Assembly: GCA_966250375.1 (NCBI GenBank)
Contig: CBINHE010000049.1
Location: 1 to 31,150, forward strand
Direction: 5' to 3'
DNA length: 31,150 nt
Source: CAMLDH01 sp966250375
GTDB lineage: Bacteria > Pseudomonadota > Gammaproteobacteria > Burkholderiales > Burkholderiaceae_D
In this document: positions 16,749 through 28,996 of the stretch, in pieces
How positions within the stretch are numbered: the stretch's first letter is position 1
How the letters are laid out: each line of letters opens with the position of its first letter
Made by a program: the position numbers and the translations under genes
The notes under the pieces: model-generated
What the model was told of the DNA's origin: nothing
The model's input: only the letters and a program-made list of their open reading frames with translations
Database searches by the model: none

Positions 16749-18367
16749 TGGCACGTCCCCTCTCACCTCTACGCGAATCAACCGACAAGCCGATTATCTG
16801 GACGGTATCGATCTCGCGCCTGTTCGATTTGTTCCGCGATCTCACGCTGGAATTCGATGACCGCGCCATCATCGAGCCGCTCCATCTCGGCTTCGAGGAT
16901 GCGGTGCGCCACATCCGTGACCGCCTGGCAACCGAGCGCTGCGATGCGGTGATTTCCGCCGGCTCCAACGGCGCCTATCTGAAAAGCCGCCTGTCGGTAC
17001 CCGTCGTGATCGCCAAGGCCAGCGGCTTCGATGTGATGCAGGCATTGGCGCGTGCGCGCAAAATCACGCCCGAGATTGGATTGATCACGTATCAGGAGAC
17101 GATGTCGGAACTGGCCGAATTCCAGGCCACGTTCGGCTTGCAGATTGTGCAGCGTACGTATGCGACCGAAGAAGATGCACGCTCGCAAATCAACGAGCTC
17201 AAGGCTGCCGGCATCAAAGCCATCGTCGGTGCCGGCCTGATCACGGATCTGGCGGAAGAAGCGGGATTGGCTGGCGTGTTCGTCTATTCCGCCGCGTCGA
17301 TTCGGCAAGCATTCGAAGATGCGCTCGAAATCGCGCGCTTCACACAACTGGAATCGCCCCGTGGCCGCACGCAACCGGTCGCGGACTCCTTACGCACCAA
17401 GCATGGCATCAATGATTTGCGCGGCGATTCGGCGGCGATGGAAACGGTGCGGCAAGCGATCGTGCTCTACGCGAAATCGCCGGCCACCGTGCTGATCCAG
17501 GGTGAGACCGGCACCGGCAAGGAACTGGCGGCGCAGGCGATCCATCGCGAAAGTCCGCGCGCGCGGCACCCCTTCGTCGCGATCAACTGTGGTGCGGTGG
17601 CGGAATCGCTGCTGGAATCCGAATTGTTCGGCTATGAAGAAGGCGCGTTTACCGGCTCGCGCCGTGGCGGCCATGCGGGACTGTTCGAAGCGGCGCATCG
17701 CGGCACGCTTTTTCTGGATGAAATCGGCGAGATGCCGCTGGCCTTGCAAACCCGCCTGCTGCGGGCGCTGGAAGAACGCGAGGTAGTGCGCGTCGGCGGC
17801 ACCCGGCCGATCCCGGTCGATGTCCGTATCGTCAGCGCCACGCATTGCGATCTGGATACACGGATCAGGGATAACCGGTTTCGCGCGGACTTGTTTTATC
17901 GGCTAGGCGTCTTGCGCATGACCTTGCCGCCATTGCGCGAGCGCACCGATGATCTGGTGCCGCTGGCCGAATGGTGTTTGAAGAATGCGCTGGCCTCGCT
18001 AGGCGTGCGGCCGCATGCGAATCTGCACGCGGAAGTCGTCGCGTGTGCACCGCTGTTTGCCGGTCATGCATGGCCGGGCAATGTGCGCGAGTTGCGCAAT
18101 TTGATGCAGCGCCTTGCACTGTTTCTGGCTGCCGAACCGCTGCAAGCATTGACGCCGAATTTTGTGATGACAATCGCGCCGGAACTCGCCGGCAAATCAA
18201 CATCGACATCCGAACCGGTGTCCTTATCGATACATTCACCGACCGCAACCTCGGAACCGATCGCGCAAGTTGTTGCGCGTTTTGGCGGCAACCGCGAAGC
18301 AGCCGCCAAACATCTTGGCATCAGTCGCACCACGCTGTGGCGAAAAATGAAATCAGAATCGACCTGA
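16748..18367 (+). CDS. prpR: Sigma-54-dependent activator of the prp operon
   Basis: PrpR senses 2-methylcitrate in the family and activates prpBCD with sigma-54. The product has 539 residues, close to the usual 528-540. The N-terminal PrpR_N sensor domain covers about residues 10-195 (opening IIWTVSISRLFDLFRDL). The AAA+ domain has Walker A GETGTGKE at 252-259, the sigma-54 contact loop GAFTGS at 299-304, and Walker B LFLDEIG. The Fis-type helix-turn-helix is at about 508-536 (GNREAAAKHLGISRTTLWRKMK). Divergent from prpB across a 223-bp gap with all expected control sites. The ATG lacks a ribosome site; a later in-frame start would cut the conserved N-terminus. Confidence 0.95.
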   Translation: MARPLSPLRESTDKPIIWTVSISRLFDLFRDLTLEFDDRAIIEPLHLGFEDAVRHIRDRLATERCDAVISAGSNGAYLKSRLSVPVVIAKASGFDVMQALARARKITPEIGLITYQETMSELAEFQATFGLQIVQRTYATEEDARSQINELKAAGIKAIVGAGLITDLAEEAGLAGVFVYSAASIRQAFEDALEIARFTQLESPRGRTQPVADSLRTKHGINDLRGDSAAMETVRQAIVLYAKSPATVLIQGETGTGKELAAQAIHRESPRARHPFVAINCGAVAESLLESELFGYEEGAFTGSRRGGHAGLFEAAHRGTLFLDEIGEMPLALQTRLLRALEEREVVRVGGTRPIPVDVRIVSATHCDLDTRIRDNRFRADLFYRLGVLRMTLPPLRERTDDLVPLAEWCLKNALASLGVRPHANLHAEVVACAPLFAGHAWPGNVRELRNLMQRLALFLAAEPLQALTPNFVMTIAPELAGKSTSTSEPVSLSIHSPTATSEPIAQVVARFGGNREAAAKHLGISRTTLWRKMKSEST

Positions 18368-18393
18368 AAAGACCGGATGCCTCGCACGAGCAG

Positions 18394-18441
18394 ACCATGC
18401 CCGCGAAAGGCGCCATTGCAGCGCACTATCGCGGGCATGGT
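18394..18441 (+). terminator. Large stem-loop downstream of prpR
   Basis: Perfect 13-bp arms ACCATGCCCGCGA (18394-18406) and TCGCGGGCATGGT (18429-18441) surround a 22-nt loop, 27 nt after the prpR stop and 42 nt before the end of the convergent gene at 18483. There is no T-run on either side, so it may be a factor-assisted end, an RNA-stabilising hairpin or a repeat remnant. Confidence 0.4.
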
Positions 18442-18482
18442 GCGAACCTGACATCCCATCTCCATCCATCATGCGTTAAGTA

Positions 18483-18809
18483 TCAATGCAACTGTTGCTT
18501 CAGATTGGATAGCTCGCTATGTGCCTGCATGATCGCGTCCCTGACTTGATCATCCACATTATTTGCGCGCTCAGCCGCCTTTTCTGCCTCATCGCTCAGC
18601 TCCTCAAGTTGATCGACACATTGGCGGATGCGTGTTTCATCTTGCGACTGTAATTCCTGTTTGGCCTGGTCGGTCTGGCGATCAAGTTGTTGTACGCAGT
18701 CTTTCAGCTCTTGCGGTATATCGTTACTGGAACGACATGCTTTTGAAGCTTGCGCAATGCTGCGTTCAATATTGCTGAACCGTTTTTGAATTTCGTTTGC
18801 CTGCATCAT
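18483..18809 (-). CDS. Small charged helical protein (108 aa), unknown function
   Basis: From ATG 18809 the product has 108 residues; a second ATG follows directly. AGGAG lies 7 nt upstream, which decides the start over a longer frame to 18896. The sequence is rich in Gln, Glu, Asp and Ser, with almost no aromatic residues, and is predicted to be mostly alpha-helical or coiled coil. No signal peptide or membrane segment is seen. Two cysteines occur (KACRS and KDCVQQ), plus one in RQCVDQ. Similar short proteins are known as conserved hypotheticals in Burkholderiales, from recollection only. Convergent with prpR. No function is proposed. Confidence 0.75.
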   Translation of the reverse strand: MMQANEIQKRFSNIERSIAQASKACRSSNDIPQELKDCVQQLDRQTDQAKQELQSQDETRIRQCVDQLEELSDEAEKAAERANNVDDQVRDAIMQAHSELSNLKQQLH

Positions 18810-18908
18810 GATGCGACTCCTTTTCAGAGGTTGTTCCATAAAAAGATAAACACCCAAAGGCACTCTGAACGATTCCTGAATTTCACAAGGCACCATCTGT
18901 CGTGTTAA

Positions 18909-19060
18909 AAGCCTATCCTGGTAGGGAGCTGCCTTGGCTTACGGCCCATCAAGGGCGCAAACAAGGCGGGAGGAGAACGCATAACACTAAGCTGCGATGC
19001 GCAACACCATTACCACTCCGAGAATTGCACGCCAAAACAACTCCCTACCAGGATAGGCTC
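18909..19060. mobile_element. MITE-like element, 152 bp
   Basis: Perfect 19-bp terminal inverted repeats occur at 18910-18928 and 19041-19059 (AGCCTATCCTGGTAGGGAG and its complement). The flanking triplet TAA is present on both sides (18906-18908 and 19061-19063) as a possible target duplication. The roughly 112-bp interior has no open frame of note. Size, perfect ends and short duplication fit a non-autonomous miniature transposable element, perhaps mobilised by an IS5-type transposase; no transposase is in the window. Confidence 0.7.
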
Positions 19061-19223
19061 TAATACGGTCGGTTTGATATGAGACAAAGGAACCGTCTTC
19101 AGAGTGTTGATTTGATGAATTGTGAATTATGAAGTTCCAGCTGAAAGAACTTATATCAAGATTGCATTTTTCCGATTTGGGTGCATTGTAATTATCGGCA
19201 TGTCCATTGCGGAAACATGCTGT

Positions 19224-19598
19224 TTACACCATCTGCAAATTGCTTACAAACATCTTGAAGCGCCATTGTCCTGTCTGCAGTTTGATTGTTAATGTGACAC
19301 AACCAGGATTGGCATATAAGCCACCCCGTTTTTTATCATGAACAACGGGAACATTGAACAGCTTCATCCTTCTAACGAGCAGCGTTATCGCTTTATTTAT
19401 AGCATTACTGAAACTTCCACTCCGGCGGATGAATTCAAATGAGAAATAACAGCTCGTATCGCAAACCATACCAGCAAACCATACCAACGCCGCTCCATGG
19501 CTTGTCGCCGAATGTGTCGTCTCTAATCTTACTGCCTGACTGAAGACTCCTTCGTATTGCATCTCGCAGGATGCAGACGCCATGCCGTCATACCTCAA
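19224..19598 (-). CDS. Doubtful open frame, 124 codons
   Basis: The frame opens at TTG 19598, with an in-frame ATG at 19583 preceded by GAGG at about 9 nt. The product resembles no known family: the first half is rich in Ser, Ala and Cys; the second half is basic with alternating hydrophobic residues. A perfect 13-bp tandem duplication (19461-19486) lies inside the frame. As 13 is not a multiple of three, loss of one copy would shift the frame, so either the duplication is recent and broke an older gene, or the frame is chance. Confidence 0.25.
   Translation of the reverse strand: MRYDGMASASCEMQYEGVFSQAVRLETTHSATSHGAALVWFAGMVCDTSCYFSFEFIRRSGSFSNAINKAITLLVRRMKLFNVPVVHDKKRGGLYANPGCVTLTIKLQTGQWRFKMFVSNLQMV
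19461..19486. repeat. 13-bp tandem duplication
   Basis: GCAAACCATACCA occurs twice, head to tail and without mismatch, the pattern of replication slippage. Confidence 0.85.
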
Positions 19599-19666
19599 AA
19601 GCAGCGACTCATCGCCGCTTATTATTTATACAGGCTATTCAGTACGCCGGATGAGAGGTCAATCAA

Positions 19667-21502
19667 TTGCTCAAACCAAAAGTACTTCTTGTAAATGATC
19701 ACCCCCCCAGTCTGCTTGCGCTGAAAACGTTGCTGGTTAATGAACCGCAAGGCGATGACTATGAAGTGATTACCGCAAATTCCGGCGCGGAAGCCTTGCG
19801 CCAAGTATTGGCGCACCACTTCGCCGTCATCTTGCTCGATGTCAGCATGCCGGAGATGGACGGTTTTGAAACTGCGGCGATCATCCATTCACATCCGCGC
19901 TCAGCATCGGTACCTATCATTTTCATCACCGCGCATTACCCCGATGAACTGAACCAGCTCAAGGGCTATCAGCACGGTGCCGCCGATTACCTGATCAGTC
20001 CGGTGATTCCGCAGATACTGCACAGCAAAATCGCGGTCTTCATCGAGTTGGCAAAAAAGAATATGCAGTTGCAATTCCAGAAGGAAGAACTGGCGCTGCT
20101 GAACCAGGACTTGCAATTGCAGCAGATGGAAGACCTCAAGCGCATCAATGCTGCGCTGGAAACGGAAATCATCGAGCGCCGGCAAGCAGAGGCGCGCGCC
20201 AATGAGCTGGCGACCAAGGACCCGCTGACCGGGCTGATGAATCGCCGTTCGCTGACCGAGCATCTGGAACACGCGGTGGCTATCGCTGCGCGTCAGAAAG
20301 AATGCCTGGCGTTGCTGTTTCTGGACATGGATAAATTCAAGAGCATCAACGACACGCTCGGCCACGACGCTGGCGACGAACTGCTGCTGCAAGTGGCCGA
20401 CCGCATCCGCGGCGCGGTGCGCTGCTCGGACATCGTGGCCCGGCTCGGCGGCGATGAATTTGTGGTGCTGATGGAAGGCTTGCCCTCCTATGCCGCCGCC
20501 GCCGAAGTCGCCAAAAAGATTGTCAATGCCTGCACGTTGCCGTTCGAGGTCCGCTCGCACATGATAAAAACCTCGGTCAGCATCGGCATCAGCATGTACC
20601 CGCAGGACGCGACATCGGTGCATGAATTGATGCGTAGCGCCGACCTCGCGATGTACCACGCCAAGCAGGAACAGCGCGGCAGCGTGCAGTTCTTTCATGA
20701 AGAACTCAATGCACGGATGATCGAACGCAGCCAGCTCGAACAGGAGCTGCAGCACGCGTTGGAGCACGATGAATTCGAACTGTATTACCAGCCAAAAGTG
20801 GAAGCCGGATCAGGCCGGATTGCCGGTGTCGAAGCGCTGCTGCGCTGGCATCACCCGCGCCATGGACTGCTCAGCGGCGGCCAGTTCATGCCGGCAGCCA
20901 ACAACACCGCGCAGGTGGTGCCGATCGGCGAATGGGTGATTTCGGCGGCCTGTGCGCAAGCGCGGCGCTGGCAAGAGGCTGATAGCCAGTTCCCCAATAT
21001 GCCGATCGCGGTCAACATCGCGATTCCGCAGATTTATGCCGACCTGCCGGAAGTGATCGACCGCGCATTGCGCAAATACGGCGTACTGCCATCCCATCTG
21101 CAACTCGAAATCACCGAATCGCTGTTGATCGGCGACATCGAAAAAGCCACTTCCGTGCTGCGCGAAATCAGCGATAGCGGGATCACCATTGCCATCGACG
21201 ATTTCGGTACCGGCTACTCTTCGCTGTCGGTGTTGAAGGCGCTGCCAATCGACATCCTGAAAATCGATCAGTCGTTTGTGCGCGACCTCGGCAAGGATCT
21301 GGGCGACCGCGCGATCGTCGAGGCTATCGTCAACATGGCCCGTGCACTGGCGCTGCGCGTGGTTGCCGAAGGGGTGGAAACGGAAGAACAACAGATCATC
21401 CTGAACGATCTTGGCTGCGATGAACATCAAGGCTATTTTTACAGCCGGCCATTGCCGGCCAACATGCTGGCCGAGCAGATGATGCCAATCAGCATCGCTT
21501 AA
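19667..21502 (+). CDS. REC-GGDEF-EAL protein (c-di-GMP cyclase/phosphodiesterase)
   Basis: A cytoplasmic protein of 611 residues that should make and/or degrade cyclic di-GMP under control of a receiver domain. REC (about 4-125) has phospho-acceptor Asp58 in LLDVSMPEMDG, but the conserved Lys before Pro is replaced (LISPVIP), a known variant subclass. A coiled-coil linker spans about 125-185. GGDEF (about 187-345) has the intact catalytic motif GGDEF at 261-265 and the inhibitory RxxD site R252-D255. EAL (about 365-605) has E389-A-L, the ITES and DDFGTGYSS motifs, LKIDQSFV, AEGVET and QGYFYSRPLP, so it appears catalytically competent. The start is TTG at 19667, set by GAGAGG about 7 nt upstream. 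The gene lies 124 bp before a hybrid histidine kinase in the same direction, a likely partner. Confidence 0.93.
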   Translation: MLKPKVLLVNDHPPSLLALKTLLVNEPQGDDYEVITANSGAEALRQVLAHHFAVILLDVSMPEMDGFETAAIIHSHPRSASVPIIFITAHYPDELNQLKGYQHGAADYLISPVIPQILHSKIAVFIELAKKNMQLQFQKEELALLNQDLQLQQMEDLKRINAALETEIIERRQAEARANELATKDPLTGLMNRRSLTEHLEHAVAIAARQKECLALLFLDMDKFKSINDTLGHDAGDELLLQVADRIRGAVRCSDIVARLGGDEFVVLMEGLPSYAAAAEVAKKIVNACTLPFEVRSHMIKTSVSIGISMYPQDATSVHELMRSADLAMYHAKQEQRGSVQFFHEELNARMIERSQLEQELQHALEHDEFELYYQPKVEAGSGRIAGVEALLRWHHPRHGLLSGGQFMPAANNTAQVVPIGEWVISAACAQARRWQEADSQFPNMPIAVNIAIPQIYADLPEVIDRALRKYGVLPSHLQLEITESLLIGDIEKATSVLREISDSGITIAIDDFGTGYSSLSVLKALPIDILKIDQSFVRDLGKDLGDRAIVEAIVNMARALALRVVAEGVETEEQQIILNDLGCDEHQGYFYSRPLPANMLAEQMMPISIA

Positions 21503-21510
21503 AGGTTGGT

Positions 21511-21567
21511 CACCTTCGGCAGGCCGGCATAAATCTGCGGAATCGCGATGTTGACCGCGATCGACAT
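21511..21567 (-). pseudogene. Inverted copy of an internal EAL-gene fragment
   Basis: On the minus strand this 57-bp stretch repeats bases 20998-21054 of the preceding gene, with 39 consecutive identical bases (21525-21563 against 21003-21041) and only a few changes outside. Translated, it reads SIAVNIAIPQIYAGLPKV, then ends at TAA. It begins 8 bp after the gene's stop codon. It is either a relic of a duplicated EAL gene or a local inversion/template-switch product, and makes the transcript's 3' end complementary to its own coding region. Confidence 0.85.
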
Positions 21568-21626
21568 CCGGGGGAAGTTCGCTCTAGCCCTACCTCGCCT
21601 CTTGAATTGCAAAAGGACGCACCGTC

Positions 21627-25967
<4,341 letters not shown>

Positions 25968-26040
25968 AGGATGGTCGCTTTGAGGAAGCGCGCGCCCGTT
26001 TTCGGCATTGAAACCAAGCGGCAATGAGCGGACAAGGCGA

Positions 26041-26074
26041 CGAAGAACCTTCGTGTTCCATCCCCTTGAAGGGG
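26041..26074. repeat. Two small hairpins between the kinase gene and ntrC
   Basis: CGAAG-AAC-CTTCG (26041-26053) and CCCCTTGAAGGGG (26062-26074) lie in the 186-bp gap between convergent genes. The second resembles the third hairpin of the repeats at 16-127 and 3307-3398 (same TTGAA loop). No T-run follows, so a terminator role is uncertain. Confidence 0.4.
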
Positions 26075-26153
26075 ACGGAGTGCCCGCCATACGAGCGTCG
26101 TCATGATTTCTGGCTTCTGTGTAGTTGACGCAGCGATTGCAGATCATCCGCAA

Positions 26154-27716
26154 TCACTCATCCTTCGCGCCATCAATCCCCAGCTCCTGAATCTTGCGCG
26201 TGATCGTATTACGACCGATGCCCAGGCGAATCGCTGCATCATTCTTCCGACCATGGGTATGCTTCAGTGCAGTCTTGATCAACGCCGATTCGAACAGCCG
26301 CCCTAATGCATCCATCACTTCCGGCTTTCCTGCCGATAGCATCTGCGCCGCTTCGGTCTCTAACAGGGCGATCCAATTGGTACGTTCTGCCGCGCCATTT
26401 TCACCATTAACTGTCGCAGTTGTACCAAACAGCGGCGCGCTGCCGGCAGCGTTGTCGGGGAGATCAACCGATTGCGGGCCATCGGATGGTGGTGCCGCCA
26501 CATATTGTTGCGGCATGTTCGACATCATTGGTACGAGCGCCGGTGTTGTCGGTGCAAAGCCCTGCCCCTCCGTCAAATCCTGCGGCAAGTCCTTGACCTC
26601 CACCATTTGACCCGGCGCCATCACGGTTATCCAGTTGCACAGGTTTTCGAGTTGACGCACGTTACCTGGCAAGTCGAGACTTGACAGAAATTGCATCGCG
26701 CTTTCCGACACGCGCTTGGCTTCGACACCGAGCTGCTTTGCGCTTTGCGCCAGGAAGTAGCGCGTCAGAATCGGGATATCATCGCGCCGCTCACGCAGGC
26801 TCGGCAAGCGCAGGCGAATCACGTTCAGGCGGTGGTACAAGTCTTCGCGGAACAGTCCGTCTCTTACCCGTTGTTCCAGATTTTGATGGGTGGCGGCGAT
26901 CACGCGCACGTTGGCGCGCAAAGGCTGATGTCCGCCGACGCGATAGAAGTGGCCATCCGATAGCACGCGCAACAGGCGCGTCTGCAGATCGAAGGGCATG
27001 TCGCCGATTTCATCGAGGAACAGCGTGCCGTTTTCCGCTTGCTCGAAGCGACCGCGACGTGTCGCCTGCGCGCCAGTGAAGGCGCCGCGCTCATGGCCGA
27101 ACAATTCGGATTCGAGCAAATCCTTCGGAATCGCAGCAGTGTTCAATGCGATGAAGGGCTGCGCGGCGCGCGGGCTGTGCTTGTGCAATGCGCGTGCGAC
27201 CAGCTCTTTACCTGTGCCGGATTCACCTGTGATCAGCACCGTCACATTCGATTGCGACAGGCGGCCGATTGCACGAAATACGTCTTGCATGGCTGGCGCC
27301 TGCCCGAGGATTTCGGGCGTCTCGGCAGAGACCTGCTCTTCATTTGTTTCGCGCAGGCTTTCTTCGAGCGCGCGACGGATCAGCTCGACGGCCTTGTCGA
27401 CATCGAACGGCTTGGCGAGGTATTCGAATGCGCCCCCCTGGAATGAGGCAACCGCAGAATCGAGATCGGAAAATGCGGTAATGATGATAACGGGCAGACC
27501 AGGATGCCTGGCCTTGACTGCTTGCAGCAGTGCAAGGCCCGATTCACCCGGCATGCGAATATCGGAGATCAGTACCTGCGGCGTACTGTTTTGCAATGCA
27601 TCCATCGCGTCACGCGCATTGGAAAAACTTTTTGTCGCCAGGTTTTCACGGGCGAGCGCCTTTTCCAGCACCCAGCGAATTGATTCGTCGTCGTCAACAA
27701 TCCAGATTGGTTTCAT
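26154..27716 (-). CDS. ntrC: Nitrogen regulation response regulator NtrC
   Basis: NtrC, once phosphorylated by NtrB, activates sigma-54 promoters under nitrogen limitation. The product has 520 residues, about 50 more than enteric NtrC. The receiver domain (1-120) has Asp8-Asp10, acceptor Asp52 in LISDIRMPG and Lys102. The AAA+ domain has Walker A GESGTGKE near 165, the GAFTGA loop, Walker B LFLDEIGDMP, and a LPGNVRQLEN sensor region. The C-terminal helix-turn-helix ends LGIGRNTITRKIQELGID, a hallmark of NtrC. The extra length is a low-complexity Pro/Ala/Met-rich linker at about 390-460, before the DNA-binding domain. The start ATG at 27716 has only AAAGAA upstream. It lies 72 bp after ntrB in the same direction. 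Confidence 0.95.
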   Translation of the reverse strand: MKPIWIVDDDESIRWVLEKALARENLATKSFSNARDAMDALQNSTPQVLISDIRMPGESGLALLQAVKARHPGLPVIIITAFSDLDSAVASFQGGAFEYLAKPFDVDKAVELIRRALEESLRETNEEQVSAETPEILGQAPAMQDVFRAIGRLSQSNVTVLITGESGTGKELVARALHKHSPRAAQPFIALNTAAIPKDLLESELFGHERGAFTGAQATRRGRFEQAENGTLFLDEIGDMPFDLQTRLLRVLSDGHFYRVGGHQPLRANVRVIAATHQNLEQRVRDGLFREDLYHRLNVIRLRLPSLRERRDDIPILTRYFLAQSAKQLGVEAKRVSESAMQFLSSLDLPGNVRQLENLCNWITVMAPGQMVEVKDLPQDLTEGQGFAPTTPALVPMMSNMPQQYVAAPPSDGPQSVDLPDNAAGSAPLFGTTATVNGENGAAERTNWIALLETEAAQMLSAGKPEVMDALGRLFESALIKTALKHTHGRKNDAAIRLGIGRNTITRKIQELGIDGAKDE

Positions 27717-27776
27717 ATGTTCTTTTAGCGCCCGCGTGATGTGAAATTGACGTTTGCAATGCCGTCTCCAAGAACA

Positions 27777-27797
27777 CTGCCTTGTTGATCAAGGCAG
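27777..27797 (-). repeat. Hairpin across the ntrB stop codon
   Basis: CTGCCTTG/CAAGGCAG (8-bp arms, 5-nt loop) spans the ntrB stop codon at 27789. It has no T-run and sits between ntrB and ntrC, so it may modulate their ratio rather than end transcription. Confidence 0.4.
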
Positions 27798-28862
27798 CGG
27801 TATCAAAATTCTGAAATTCGTACATCCCGGCCGACTCTCGCACTCGATCACCCCCATATGCTGCTGCATGAAAGTCTGCGCCAGGGTCAGTCCCAATCCA
27901 CTGCCGCCCTCCCGCCCGGATACGAGCGGATAAAAAATACGCTCCTGAATGTCAGACGGGATGCCCGGTCCATTGTCGATGATATGCAAGTCTAATGCCA
28001 GCCGATAACGCACCTTCGCCAGCGTCACTTGGCGTGCGACGCGGGTTTGCAATATCAATTCGGCGTCACCCGTCTTGATCCGTTCGGACAGCGCTTGCGC
28101 CGCATTGTGCGCGATATTCAATACCGCTTGAATCAGTTGCTCCTTGTCGCCACGGAATTCGGGCACCGACAAGTCGTAATCGCGTTTAATCGTCAAACCG
28201 TTCGGAAACTCGGCGACGATCAAGCTGCGCACGCGCTCGCATACTTCATGGATATTGACGTCGCCCACGATATGCGGCCGACGATGCGGCGCCAAGAGGC
28301 GATCGACCAGCGTTTGCAAACGATCGGCTTCCTTGATGATGACTTGCGTGTATTCGCGCAATTCTTTTATATGCCGTTCAGGCAACTCCAGTTCCAGCAG
28401 TTGCGCCGCGCCGCGAATGCCGCCCAAAGGATTCTTGATCTCGTGCGCCAGATTGCGGATCAACTCCTTGTTGGCTTGGCTCTGGTCGAACATGCGCTCT
28501 TCACGATCAAGTTTGAGCTGTTGTACATTTTCACGCAGTTCGATTAGCACCGGCATGTCGGGTCGGTCGAGCGCGGTGACGATGGTATGCACGTGCAAGG
28601 GCTCGCGGCCGACGCGTAGCAGCGTCAGATCCTGGCGTTTGTCAGCGAACTGATGCGCGATGGCTTGATGAAAGACTTCCTCAAGCTGACCACCATTCAA
28701 GAACAGTTCGGTCAATTTGTGATGCGAAAGCGCCTTGGCCGAGCTTTCGAACATCTGCTCGGCCGCCGGATTGGCGTAGGCAATGCGGCCTTCGGCGTCG
28801 AGCACGATCACCGCCGATGCCAACAAGTCAAGGCCGTCTAATGAGGTCAATGGTGTGTTCAA
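27789..28862 (-). CDS. ntrB: Nitrogen regulation sensor histidine kinase NtrB
   Basis: NtrB is a soluble kinase/phosphatase that phosphorylates NtrC and takes its signal from PII proteins. The product has 357 residues, the usual size. A PAS domain covers about 8-120. The H box has His140 in NLAHEIKNPLGGIRGAAQLLE, followed by the N box NIAHNAAQAL, G1 DNGPGIP and G2 GSGLGLTLAQ. No membrane segments. The start is TTG at 28862, with a weak TTTGGA about 6 nt upstream; no better in-frame start was found. It is separated from the upstream DUF4124-like gene by a terminator, so it probably has its own promoter in 28863-28940, though none was recognised with confidence. Confidence 0.94.
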   Translation of the reverse strand: MNTPLTSLDGLDLLASAVIVLDAEGRIAYANPAAEQMFESSAKALSHHKLTELFLNGGQLEEVFHQAIAHQFADKRQDLTLLRVGREPLHVHTIVTALDRPDMPVLIELRENVQQLKLDREERMFDQSQANKELIRNLAHEIKNPLGGIRGAAQLLELELPERHIKELREYTQVIIKEADRLQTLVDRLLAPHRRPHIVGDVNIHEVCERVRSLIVAEFPNGLTIKRDYDLSVPEFRGDKEQLIQAVLNIAHNAAQALSERIKTGDAELILQTRVARQVTLAKVRYRLALDLHIIDNGPGIPSDIQERIFYPLVSGREGGSGLGLTLAQTFMQQHMGVIECESRPGCTNFRILIPLP

Positions 28863-28940
28863 GGAATGTCCAAATTTTGCGCAGGTTAACGATACACGCA
28901 GAGATATGCTCTACCTTCTTTCAGAAGTCATCTCGCAAGA

Positions 28941-28968
28941 TAAAAATAAAGGCCGCATCAGCGACCTT
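28941..28968 (-). terminator. Rho-independent terminator of the DUF4124-like gene
   Basis: On the minus strand AAGGTCGC-TGAT-GCGGCCTT forms an 8-bp stem (one G-U pair), followed by TATTTTTATC. It starts about 28 nt past the stop codon at 28997. Confidence 0.85.
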
Positions 28969-28996
28969 GTTGCGTAAGCAGCATGCCCGGCATCAC

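Larger units (their letters stand above)
19061..19666. other. AT-rich stretch with no convincing gene
   Basis: About 600 bp between the MITE-like element and the REC-GGDEF-EAL gene, visibly more AT-rich than its surroundings. It holds one doubtful minus-strand frame (19224-19598) and a 13-bp tandem duplication. No RNA gene or clear promoter was recognised. It may be decayed or acquired DNA. Confidence 0.5.
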
